In this document: one piece after another, positions 18,823-27,956 of the stretch | Position numbering within the stretch: the stretch's first letter is position 1 | How the letters are laid out: each line of letters opens with the position of its first letter | Assembly: GCA_905235155.1 (NCBI GenBank) | Contig: CAJOKJ010000011.1 | Coordinates: forward strand, 62,001-126,000 | From: Candidatus Gastranaerophilales bacterium | GTDB lineage: Bacteria > Cyanobacteriota > Vampirovibrionia > Gastranaerophilales > Gastranaerophilaceae | Direction of reading: 5' to 3' | Length of the DNA: 64,000 bases | Program-made: the position numbers and the translations under genes | The notes under the pieces: model-generated | Told to the model about the DNA's origin: nothing | Databases searched by the model: none | What the model saw: the letters and a program-made list of their open reading frames with translations, nothing else

Positions 18823-19077
18823 ATGGCACAATTAGAAATGGTAAAAGATAAAGCAATTGAAGCATTATTTAGTGAAATGCTCGGGGATTATAAAGAATAT
18901 TTGAGCAGTTTAAAGGTTATTGCAAATTCGGCGGAAAATGATTATACCGGTTTGGAACAAGAGGTTTTTGCAAATTCTATAAATATAATTGTAAGAAAAA
19001 TGGAAAAAACTAACAGAATGTTAGATAAATGTTTTGAACTTACAATGTCAAAATGTGCTTTTAATTCAGACAAATAA
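18823..19077 (+). CDS. Hypothetical helical protein divergent from HTH regulator
   Basis: ORF with AAAGGAG SD; MAQLEMVKDKAIEALFSEMLGDYKEYL... Confidence 0.75.
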   Translation: MAQLEMVKDKAIEALFSEMLGDYKEYLSSLKVIANSAENDYTGLEQEVFANSINIIVRKMEKTNRMLDKCFELTMSKCAFNSDK

Positions 19078-19159
19078 TTAAAGGATATGCTTAAAAATAT
19101 TATGACAAAATAGTAAAACTTTCTTGCCAAGAGGATGTTTTTAAAGTACGATTTAGTTA

Positions 19160-21418
19160 ATGGTCAACGAACAAAAAAAATTATCAATAGCATTCTATTG
19201 GCACATGCATCAGCCGTCTTACAAATTAAATCAAGACAGTGATTATTTGTTGCCTTGGGTTAGAATGCATGCGGTAAAAGATTATTTAGACATGGTGCTT
19301 TTAATGAATGAGTTTCCAAAACTCAAATTAAATTTTAACCTTGTGCCAATGCTTTTACAATCACTTATTGATTATGGTGAAAATAATTATCAGGATGTCC
19401 ATTCTCGTTTGACTACAACTCCTGTTGAAGATTTGACTGATGATGATAAAAGATTTATTTTAACAAACTTTTTTGATGCTAATTTTAATTCAATGATTTT
19501 GCATCACGAAGAATATCGACAACTTTACGAAAAAAGGGTTTACAAGAATATTTATGATATAGAGGAATATTCAAATCAAGAGTATTCTGATATTATGGCT
19601 TGGTTTAATTTGGCATGGTTTGATCCAATATATGCTAATATTTATCCGGAATTAAAGGAACTGGCAGAAAAGGGTTCAGGCTTTACTCTTGAAGATAGAA
19701 AGACCATTTTAAAATATCAATATGAAATTATAAGACAAATAATTCCGACATATAAAAACTACATGGACGCAGGTAAAATTGAAATTACCACAAGTCCGAT
19801 GTATCATCCGATTTTGCCTATTTTGCTGGATATAAAATGTGCTTACAGAAATATTGCAAATCCGGAAGTTTTACCGTCTAACTTAAAAATGGCAAAAGAT
19901 GCTATTGCTCAGACAAAAATGGCATTAGATACAATGGAAGAAATTTTTGGAAAACGTCCTAAAGGAATTTGGCCTCCTGAGCATTGTGTAAGTTCAAAAA
20001 CAATGGAAATGCTGTCAGATTTAGGTGTTGAATGGACTATTGCGGATGAAGGTATTTTGGCAAATTCGATTAACTTTGAGTTTGTAAGAGATTTTAAAGG
20101 GCATTTGGCTGATCCTTATCATTTGTTAAAGCCCTATGAATATACGGCAAGGAATAATTCAAAAATCAATATGATTTTCCGAGATTCGATGATACCAAAT
20201 CTTATAAGTTTTGAATATCCGAATGTTGATGCTCAAAAAGCGGCAAATGATTTATATGACAGAATAAAAGTTATTCAAAGTAAAATTTTTGCATCTCCCG
20301 ATGATTCACACTTACTTACTATTGCATTGGACGGTGAAAATTCTTGGGAAAATTACGTTGATGACGGTTCTAACTTTTTACGTGCCATATATCAACTTAT
20401 TGAAAATGATGATACGCTTGAAACGGTTTTAATAAGTGATTATCTTGAAAAAGATAAAAATATAAAAAAACTTTCAAAATTATACTCAGGCTCTTGGATA
20501 AACAGAAACTTTCAGCTTTGGATAGGCGAACCAACTAAAAATCAGGCTTGGAATACTTTGAAAAAAGTAAGGGATGACTTTATGCAATTTGTTGCAAAAA
20601 ATCCTGCTCATCCAAATATTGATAAAGCACGTCATGAAATATATATTGCGGAAGGCAGTGATTGGTTTTGGTGGTATGGTGAGCCTAATAATTCCGGTCA
20701 AGACCATGTGTTTGATTATTTATTCAGAGAACATTTGAAAAATGTATATAAATTATTAGAAATAGAAGCACCGCAATATTTAAATGTTCCGATTTCAATG
20801 CCAAACAGCCCTTCAAGTTTACCGACTGCTGCCATAACTCCGGCGATGGACGGTCAGGATAAAATTGATGATGAGTGGTTAAATGCGGGTATTATTTCGC
20901 TTTCCGAAAATACTTATTCTGATGAGATAAATCTTTTTGATAAAATTAAATTTGGGTTTGACAAGGATAATATATATTTAAGATTTTATATTGATAACGA
21001 AATAAAGGAAAACAATACTCAGGCTGTCAGACAAATGTTTATTTATCTTAGAAATCGCTCTAAATTGCAAAATCTTTCTCATATAAGATTAATAAGTAAA
21101 ACTGAAGATATTTATCAACTTTTGAGAGAAAAATTTGGTACTGAAATTAAAATTTCATTTGTAAATGGCATGCTAAGACCTTTGCAAATTTCAAAATCTA
21201 TGGCGAATGGCTTGTGGTGTATTCAAAATAACGAACAAATTAAAGTTGCTTATGATAGCGTAATAGATATAAGTATTCCGTTTGACGTTATTGATGTTGC
21301 GGAAGGTGAAATGGTGGAATTTTTCTTTGCACCCGCAGATTCAGGCATTATAGAAAGTGCAATTCCGCAAGAATTGCTTTTAACAATGCAAAGACCTAAA
21401 CAACTTGTTTATCAATAA
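19160..21418 (+). CDS. Glycoside hydrolase family 57 protein
   Basis: LSIAFYWHMHQPSYKL...LPWVRMHAVKDYLDM...GIWPPEHCVSSKTMEMLSDLGVEWTIADEGIL. Confidence 0.93.
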   Translation: MVNEQKKLSIAFYWHMHQPSYKLNQDSDYLLPWVRMHAVKDYLDMVLLMNEFPKLKLNFNLVPMLLQSLIDYGENNYQDVHSRLTTTPVEDLTDDDKRFILTNFFDANFNSMILHHEEYRQLYEKRVYKNIYDIEEYSNQEYSDIMAWFNLAWFDPIYANIYPELKELAEKGSGFTLEDRKTILKYQYEIIRQIIPTYKNYMDAGKIEITTSPMYHPILPILLDIKCAYRNIANPEVLPSNLKMAKDAIAQTKMALDTMEEIFGKRPKGIWPPEHCVSSKTMEMLSDLGVEWTIADEGILANSINFEFVRDFKGHLADPYHLLKPYEYTARNNSKINMIFRDSMIPNLISFEYPNVDAQKAANDLYDRIKVIQSKIFASPDDSHLLTIALDGENSWENYVDDGSNFLRAIYQLIENDDTLETVLISDYLEKDKNIKKLSKLYSGSWINRNFQLWIGEPTKNQAWNTLKKVRDDFMQFVAKNPAHPNIDKARHEIYIAEGSDWFWWYGEPNNSGQDHVFDYLFREHLKNVYKLLEIEAPQYLNVPISMPNSPSSLPTAAITPAMDGQDKIDDEWLNAGIISLSENTYSDEINLFDKIKFGFDKDNIYLRFYIDNEIKENNTQAVRQMFIYLRNRSKLQNLSHIRLISKTEDIYQLLREKFGTEIKISFVNGMLRPLQISKSMANGLWCIQNNEQIKVAYDSVIDISIPFDVIDVAEGEMVEFFFAPADSGIIESAIPQELLLTMQRPKQLVYQ

Positions 21419-21828
21419 ATAATCTGAATGTAGACTGTTCTTGTCCTTGCTTTGTTGTCAAAGTCTATTAATACAACCTGTTGCCATGTTCCAAGTTGTA
21501 ATGCTCCGTCAATTAAAGGTATAGACAGAGAGTTCCCCATAATTGACGCTCTTACGTGTGCAAAACCATTTCCGTCATGCCAAGTTTCGTCATGATGATA
21601 TTCAATATTTTGCGGGGCAATACGCTCTAAGGCTTCGGGTAAATCGACAAGTAATCCCGGTTCAAATTCTATTGTGGTTAAAGATGCTGTACTTCCCGAA
21701 ACATAACAAATAATTGACGCATCTTTTAAAGAGTGCATGTATACAGCATTTTGAATATTCTTTGTTACATCTATGATATCAGTAAATCCGTTTGTGTGAA
21801 TTTGAAATTTCTCGTTTATTACAGGCAT
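21412..21828 (-). CDS. YjbQ-family protein (UPF0047)
   Basis: HTNGFTDIIDVTKNIQNAV...CYVSGSTASLTTIEFEPG...YHHDETWHDGNGFAHVRASIMGNSLSIPL. Confidence 0.92.
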   Translation of the reverse strand: MPVINEKFQIHTNGFTDIIDVTKNIQNAVYMHSLKDASIICYVSGSTASLTTIEFEPGLLVDLPEALERIAPQNIEYHHDETWHDGNGFAHVRASIMGNSLSIPLIDGALQLGTWQQVVLIDFDNKARTRTVYIQIIY

Positions 21829-21925
21829 GAAAATCTCCTTGTTATATATTAATTAAAAAAAATTGTGAGAATTAAAATCACAATTTTTAATTTTTATCAC
21901 ATATTTTTACAATTACATGTGTAAT

Positions 21926-21952
21926 AAAAAAAAGGGCAACCGAAGGTTGCCC
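21926..21952 (-). terminator. Intrinsic terminator of TPR gene
   Basis: GGGCAACC-GAA-GGTTGCCC; T tract on minus strand. Confidence 0.85.
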
Positions 21953-21960
21953 GAGAATTT

Positions 21961-23619
21961 TTATAATTCAAATAGCGAGTGTAATCTTTCTGTAATTTCA
22001 GAGTCTTGCAAATCCTCTGTTAATTTATTCATATCAAGTGCCATTTGGTAGTATTCGGCTGCTTGTGTTTTTTTGTCCAGCATTTCATTTGCTCTGCCTG
22101 CATTGAAATAAGCCATTGTATATGAAGGATTAATTTCAAGTGCTCTTTCAAAGTATGGAAGGGCATCGGATGCACATCCTAAACTATCAAGGTATATAAC
22201 ACCCAAGTTGTTTTGTGCTATATCAAAATTAGGATTTAAATCAATTGATTTATGTAATGAAACCATTGCTTCTTCAATCATGTCGTTTTCCCATAATGCA
22301 ATACCTGCTTTTGAATAAGCACGATAATTTTCAGGATTACTGCTTATTGCTCCACAGTATGCTCTTATAGCATTTTCTACATCACCTTTTGCCATTAAAG
22401 CATCACCAAGTGAAATTTTTAAATCGTAATTTTTATCATCTAAATCAATACCAATTTGATATTTTTCAATTGCAAGTTCAAGATTTCCAAAAATTTCTCC
22501 GTAAACTGAGCCTAATGCGTGGCAAACCATTGCTGTCCATTCATTATCCGGATTTATGCTTATTGCCATATTATAGTGGTTAATTGCGTCTTCATACAAT
22601 TCTGCTTTTAAGTATGCAAAGGCAAGTGAATTATGATAAAAAGGATTAGTCTTTTCTTGTTCAAGTGCTAATTTAAAAGCACTTACAGCGTTGATTTTAT
22701 CTTCTTTTTTTAGGTATAAATGACCTAATTCATAATAAGTAAATGCACTTTGTTCAGGGTTAAGAGTTAATAATTCCGTGTAATAATCTATTGCTTCATC
22801 AACCATTTCAGGAAAATAAGTCTGAGTTAATGTTGCTAATTTCATTACATTTACAGTATTTTTAGGATTAGCATCATAAGATTTTTTATATGCTTCGTAT
22901 GCTTTGATGTGTTCTTTTTCTTTAACTGAAATATCACCCATTAGTGAATAAAAAATTTCTTTATGACCTGTTTTAGTCGCTGCAACATTGTATAAATTGT
23001 ATGCTGCTTTTGTCATTCTAATTTTTTCTAAAAATGCTCCGGCTTTTTTATATGCAAAAACTGACAAATCATCTTTCATTGAATGAGTTAGTATTTTTAA
23101 TGAAGGAATGTCATAAGATAACATTACTGAGCCGGAAATAAAGTAGTATAAGAAGTTTAAAACATCTTTGAAAGATGCTTTTTGTTTATTTGCACGTCTT
23201 AAAATTGATAATGCAAGCATTAAACGGGGTCTTGCAGATTTTATACCTGTTAGGCTGATTGCTTTTTTAAATTCGCTTTCTGCTTCTTCATAGTTATCCG
23301 CTAATTTTTCAAAGAAGCCTTTGTAAATTCTTGCATTTGCACTTTTTGGAGAAAAAGTTAAAGCCATTTTACATTGTTCTATTGCTGCATCAACATCAAT
23401 TTCGCCTTTTTCCCACATTAAAAATGCAAGTCTGTAATATGCTTCAGGTAATTCAGGATTATGTTTTGCTGCATTAACGTAATTTTCGATAGCTAAATTC
23501 CAATCTTCTTCCTGTTGTTTGATTAAATATCTTTGGTGTGCTGCTCTCGCATTTTCTAATTCTTCCAGTGCTAAATTAATTTCAATTTCGTTTTGTGATG
23601 CAGATAGTTGTTCTGACAT
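21961..23619 (-). CDS. Tetratricopeptide repeat protein
   Basis: Multiple TPRs (PELPEAYYRLAFLMWEKGEID...); likely start MSEQLSASQ at 23619 with SD. Confidence 0.9.
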   Translation of the reverse strand: MSEQLSASQNEIEINLALEELENARAAHQRYLIKQQEEDWNLAIENYVNAAKHNPELPEAYYRLAFLMWEKGEIDVDAAIEQCKMALTFSPKSANARIYKGFFEKLADNYEEAESEFKKAISLTGIKSARPRLMLALSILRRANKQKASFKDVLNFLYYFISGSVMLSYDIPSLKILTHSMKDDLSVFAYKKAGAFLEKIRMTKAAYNLYNVAATKTGHKEIFYSLMGDISVKEKEHIKAYEAYKKSYDANPKNTVNVMKLATLTQTYFPEMVDEAIDYYTELLTLNPEQSAFTYYELGHLYLKKEDKINAVSAFKLALEQEKTNPFYHNSLAFAYLKAELYEDAINHYNMAISINPDNEWTAMVCHALGSVYGEIFGNLELAIEKYQIGIDLDDKNYDLKISLGDALMAKGDVENAIRAYCGAISSNPENYRAYSKAGIALWENDMIEEAMVSLHKSIDLNPNFDIAQNNLGVIYLDSLGCASDALPYFERALEINPSYTMAYFNAGRANEMLDKKTQAAEYYQMALDMNKLTEDLQDSEITERLHSLFEL

Positions 23620-23785
23620 TTTGATATCTCTCCTTGTGTTCGTACCAAGTTTTTCGGCAGTCAAAAACAAAAATTTAGCAAAAATTTAAAAAACTCATCT
23701 GTATAGACTAATTTCAAAAAATAAACTTGTTAGAAAATATATATCATGATAATATTACATAGAAGACTTGACTAGCGAGGACAAT

Positions 23786-24364
23786 ATGAAAAGTTCAACA
23801 TTAAGAAGAGCAAATCTATCACGAGAAAAATTAGAAGTTTTAGAAACACTTGCGAAATATAGACGACAAAATTCAACATCGAATGCTCAAAATGCAAAAC
23901 CAAGTGTTCCTGCAAAACAAATGCAAGAACGTGAACTTGATATGCTTTGGAATAGCTATAAACAACATAGCAAACAAGATAAATCACCTACTGTATATTT
24001 GATAGCAGGGTTTGTTGCAGGTGTTATTGTTACAGTGATTGTGACAATTTTAATTCAAATGTCTATGACAAGTATTAATCAAACTGCAAATGATATTACA
24101 GCAAAAGTTTCTGATACAAAAATGGAAGATTCTGCTATAACATTTATTCCTGCGGATAAGGAAACAGTTTCTGTTGGTGCTGTGGCAACAAAAAATAATC
24201 AGGAAACATATACTGTTCAGCACGGTGATACTTTAGAAAGTATAATTATCAGATTTTACGGTTCTTATAGCAAAGAACACGAAAGGGCTATTAAAGAAGC
24301 AAATAATTTGAGTAATCCGAACGCATTGTCTATCGGACAAAAATTAACTATACCGCTTCATTAA
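23786..24364 (+). CDS. Single-TM LysM-domain protein
   Basis: TM VYLIAGFVAGVIVTVIVTILIQM and C-terminal YTVQHGDTLESIIIRFYGSYSKEHERAIKEANNLSNPNALSIGQKLTIP. Confidence 0.88.
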   Translation: MKSSTLRRANLSREKLEVLETLAKYRRQNSTSNAQNAKPSVPAKQMQERELDMLWNSYKQHSKQDKSPTVYLIAGFVAGVIVTVIVTILIQMSMTSINQTANDITAKVSDTKMEDSAITFIPADKETVSVGAVATKNNQETYTVQHGDTLESIIIRFYGSYSKEHERAIKEANNLSNPNALSIGQKLTIPLH

Positions 24365-24382
24365 TACTTTTATGTAATTTTT

Positions 24383-24419
24383 AAAAGCGTGATTTACAAA
24401 TCGTTTATCACGCTTTTTT
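24383..24419 (+). terminator. Intrinsic terminator
   Basis: AAAAGCGTGAT/ATCACGCTTTT followed by T tract. Confidence 0.88.
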
Positions 24420-24485
24420 GCATGTAAATAATTTGCAAGTTAAGTATTTTTGGCATATAATCAAACAAAGATTAAGGAGTATATA

Positions 24486-25724
24486 ATGGAAACAGATATA
24501 ATAAGACAAACGGATTCAGAAATTGCTGATTTAATTGAAAAAGAATTAAAGCGTCAACAAGAAACGATAGAATTGATTGCAAGTGAAAACTTTACTTCAA
24601 AAGCGGTAATGGCAGCTTGCGGTACGGTTTTAACAAATAAATATGCAGAAGGTAAACCTCATAAAAGATTTTATAACGGTTGCGAAAACATTGACTTAAT
24701 AGAAGAACTTGCTCAAAAAAGAGCCTGCGAACTGTTTAAGGCAGACCACGCTAATGTGCAGCCTCACAGTGGAGCACAGGCTAATATGGCAGTATTTATG
24801 TATGCTTTGAAAACAGGTGATACCGTTTTGGGCATGGATTTATCAAACGGAGGACATCTTTCTCACGGTTCTCCTGTAAATTTTTCCGGAATTAATTATA
24901 ACATTGTGAGTTACGGAGTTGATGACAATGGTGTTATTGATTACGAAAATGTCGAAAAACTTGCAAAAGAACATAAGCCCAAAATGATTATTGCAGGTGC
25001 AAGTAATTATTCGAAGATAATTGATTTTAAACGATTTAGAGAAATTGCAGATGCGGTCGGTGCTTACTTAATGGTTGATATTGCCCATATTGCAGGACTT
25101 ATTGCGGGTGGTGTTCATCCGTCACCTGTGCCTTACGCTGATTTTGTTACAACTACAACACATAAAACCTTAAGAGGTCCAAGAGGCGGTATTATCATGT
25201 GCAAAGAAGAACATGCACTTGGTATTGATAAAGCTGTTTTTCCGGGTATTCAGGGCGGACCTTTGGAACATATTATTGCAGGTAAGGCAATTGCTTTACT
25301 TGAAGCATCAAAACCGGAATTTAAGGCTTATGCCGAACAAGTTGTTAAAAATGCAAAGGCTTTGGCAAACGGTTTGATTAATGAAGGTCTTGATATAGTT
25401 GGCGGAATGACTGAAAATCATCTTATGACGCTTGATTTAAGACGTCAAGGTAAAACAGGCAAGGATATTGCAAATGTTCTTGAGGTTGTTGGTATTACAG
25501 CAAATAAAAATACCGTTCCTAATGACCCTCAAAGTCCTTTTGTAACGAGCGGTATAAGGCTGGGTACTCCTGCTGTTACAACCAGAGGCTTTAAAGAAGA
25601 TGATTTGGACGAAGTTGCAAAAATTATTGCCGGTGCTGTTTTTGCGTCAGATAATGAAGTTGCTTTAAAAAATCTTCGAGAACGTTCTTTAAAATTGTGT
25701 CAAAAATATCCGTTGTATAATTAA
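24486..25724 (+). CDS. glyA: Serine hydroxymethyltransferase
   Basis: [31 protein letters not shown]...[15 protein letters not shown]. Confidence 0.97.
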   Translation: METDIIRQTDSEIADLIEKELKRQQETIELIASENFTSKAVMAACGTVLTNKYAEGKPHKRFYNGCENIDLIEELAQKRACELFKADHANVQPHSGAQANMAVFMYALKTGDTVLGMDLSNGGHLSHGSPVNFSGINYNIVSYGVDDNGVIDYENVEKLAKEHKPKMIIAGASNYSKIIDFKRFREIADAVGAYLMVDIAHIAGLIAGGVHPSPVPYADFVTTTTHKTLRGPRGGIIMCKEEHALGIDKAVFPGIQGGPLEHIIAGKAIALLEASKPEFKAYAEQVVKNAKALANGLINEGLDIVGGMTENHLMTLDLRRQGKTGKDIANVLEVVGITANKNTVPNDPQSPFVTSGIRLGTPAVTTRGFKEDDLDEVAKIIAGAVFASDNEVALKNLRERSLKLCQKYPLYN

Positions 25725-25748
25725 TAGTAAAATATAGGAGATAGAATA

Positions 25749-26792
25749 ATTCTTACACTGGGTCAAGTACAAGTACATATTATAGGTGCGATAATATCGC
25801 TTATTTTAGGTGTTTTTATAGTTCCTTTAGTTATTGCATATTCAAAAAAGGAAGGTTTGGTTGATTTACCGAACGAACGAAAAATTCATAAAATACCTGT
25901 ATCGAGGTTAGGTGGTGTTGCTATATGGTCAAGCACCATGCTTACATTCTTTTTGTTGGTATTGCTGAGTTATTATCCTTATGGCAGTTTACTTTCAGGA
26001 ATTTTACTTGGCGGTTCGTTAATGTTCTTATTAGGACTTGTTGATGATGTTTATAACTTAGGTGCAAAATTCAAATTGTTTATTCAAATTGCAATTGTTA
26101 CTATTGTTTATTTGCTTGGTGTAAAAATAGATACAATAATAAATCCTTTTGGAGGTGTTTTTCATTTAGGTTTATTATCATATCCGATAACTTTGTTATG
26201 GATTGTAGGCATTTGCAACGCTGTTAATTTTATTGACGGGGTTGACGGGCTTGCCGGTTCAGTTATTACTGTTAATTCTATTACACTTGCAATTGTTGCG
26301 GTTTCAATGACACCGTCAAATTCTATTAGTGCGTTGATTGCATTTATTTTAGCAGGTTCGATGCTAGCATTTTTAGCTTACAATTTTAATCCTGCAAAAA
26401 TATTTATGGGCGATTCGGGAGCATTATTTGCCGGATTTTTACTTGCGTCACTTTCCATTACAGGTGTAATGAAAACTGCTACTTTGGCAATTTTTTTGCC
26501 ATTTGTTGTGCTTGCTGTGCCGATTATGGATATTACTTTTTCAAGTTTAAGACGTATTTTAAAGGGTACATCTCCTTTTGTTGCTGATGCAGAGCATATT
26601 CACCATAAGTTATTAAAAGCAGGTTTTTCACAAAATAATACTGTTGCAATACTTACTCTCGTTGCAATAGTAGGTGGTGCTATTGCAACTGCTCTTGTAG
26701 GCTCTATCGGACACTATATTTTATACATGTTTGTTCTTTTGTCAATAATGTTTTCGTTAAGTTTGATAAGTATTACAAGAAAAAAGCACTAA
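25749..26792 (+). CDS. Undecaprenyl-phosphate sugar-1-phosphate transferase (WecA/MraY family); non-canonical start (AUU at 25749 or AUA at 25746) inferred
   Basis: LVDLPNERKIHKIPVSRLGGVAIW...GLVDDVYNLGAKFK...NAVNFIDGVDGLAG...KIFMGDSGALFAGF; N-terminal TM helix lies upstream of track TTG start; AGGAG at 25736-25740. Confidence 0.88.
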   Translation: MLTLGQVQVHIIGAIISLILGVFIVPLVIAYSKKEGLVDLPNERKIHKIPVSRLGGVAIWSSTMLTFFLLVLLSYYPYGSLLSGILLGGSLMFLLGLVDDVYNLGAKFKLFIQIAIVTIVYLLGVKIDTIINPFGGVFHLGLLSYPITLLWIVGICNAVNFIDGVDGLAGSVITVNSITLAIVAVSMTPSNSISALIAFILAGSMLAFLAYNFNPAKIFMGDSGALFAGFLLASLSITGVMKTATLAIFLPFVVLAVPIMDITFSSLRRILKGTSPFVADAEHIHHKLLKAGFSQNNTVAILTLVAIVGGAIATALVGSIGHYILYMFVLLSIMFSLSLISITRKKH

Positions 26793-26830
26793 AAAAGACT
26801 ATTCAATCAACGATTGAATAAATTTTTTAG
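26790..26830. terminator. Bidirectional terminator between convergent genes
   Basis: TATTCAATC-AAC-GATTGAATA with flanking A and T tracts. Confidence 0.85.
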
Positions 26831-26836
26831 TTTATT

Positions 26837-27868
26837 TTAAATAAATTCCATAACATTTGATGATGGAGCAAAGCTGTTCTCAACAATGCCTTGCATACGT
26901 TTTTTACGATATAGCATGTCTACAAATGCTTCAAGGCGGGTAATAAATCCTGCTTCTCCTGTGTGTTCGTCAATTGTAAGATTTAATAACGGCTTGTTAA
27001 ATTGTTTAGCACGTCTTGTAATTCTTTCTATCATAAGAGAATCAGGACCGCAGCCAAACGCAGTTATTGTAATAAGTCCGTCAATTTTGTTATCTTTAAG
27101 ATAATGACCTGCACATCCAATCATTTCGGCTTCATTAGCCCAATATACAGGTTGACCCAATGTAGATACACCTTCTTCAAGTTGTTCATCGGTTAATTGG
27201 TATGCTGTATATACTTTTACACCCATTTTATTAAGTTTATCAATAACTTTCATAGATGCACGTTCATCGTAGATGTTATATGCGTGGGATACAAGTCCTA
27301 TTGAAATAGGATATTCAGTTTCGTCTTTTTCTATTAATAATTTCCCCGAAGTTGCATATTTAAGTGCCTTTTCATATTTCATACCGGATTTAAGCATGAC
27401 TTGAAAATTGTTATAAACTTTCCAACCTGCTTTTGAGGCTTTTTTAATTTGCTCCATGTCTATCAAACCGAATGGTTTTACACATTCTAACAAGAAATCA
27501 TAAAGCCCGTGATGTTTAGCAGATTTATCTAAAGTCGGTTCTATAATTGTAAAGTCTTTTTTTATAACATTTCTGATTAAATCAGGAAGTCCTCTTATTT
27601 TTGAGCAATTATATATTTTTGGTGCGATAGATTGAATTGAAGGAATAAAAATTTTATTTACACCTTTTTCCAATAAGTTTAGCACTTGTCCTACAAAAAT
27701 TTTAACAGGCAGACAAGTTTCTGTTACAACCAATGCTGAGCCACAGGAAAGGGTTTTTTTTGTGGTTTTATCCGACAAAATCATTTCTATACCCATTGCT
27801 TTAAAAAAGCCAAACATAAACGGATATATGCTATAAAACGATAAACCTCTCGGTATTCCAATCTTCAT
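26837..27868 (-). CDS. DUF2229-type acyl-CoA dehydratase activase-related protein
   Basis: MKIGIPRGLSFYSIYPFMFGFFKAMGIEMILSDKTTKKTL...TCLPVKIFVGQV...TAFGCGPDSLM...LTIDEHTGEAGFITRLEAFVDM. Confidence 0.88.
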   Translation of the reverse strand: MKIGIPRGLSFYSIYPFMFGFFKAMGIEMILSDKTTKKTLSCGSALVVTETCLPVKIFVGQVLNLLEKGVNKIFIPSIQSIAPKIYNCSKIRGLPDLIRNVIKKDFTIIEPTLDKSAKHHGLYDFLLECVKPFGLIDMEQIKKASKAGWKVYNNFQVMLKSGMKYEKALKYATSGKLLIEKDETEYPISIGLVSHAYNIYDERASMKVIDKLNKMGVKVYTAYQLTDEQLEEGVSTLGQPVYWANEAEMIGCAGHYLKDNKIDGLITITAFGCGPDSLMIERITRRAKQFNKPLLNLTIDEHTGEAGFITRLEAFVDMLYRKKRMQGIVENSFAPSSNVMEFI

Positions 27869-27956
27869 TTTAAAACCTTTTTATACTAATTCCTAATTCA
27901 TGATATCTTAAAAAGAAAAAACTATAAATTATAAATATGTATTGGTTAATATTTAT

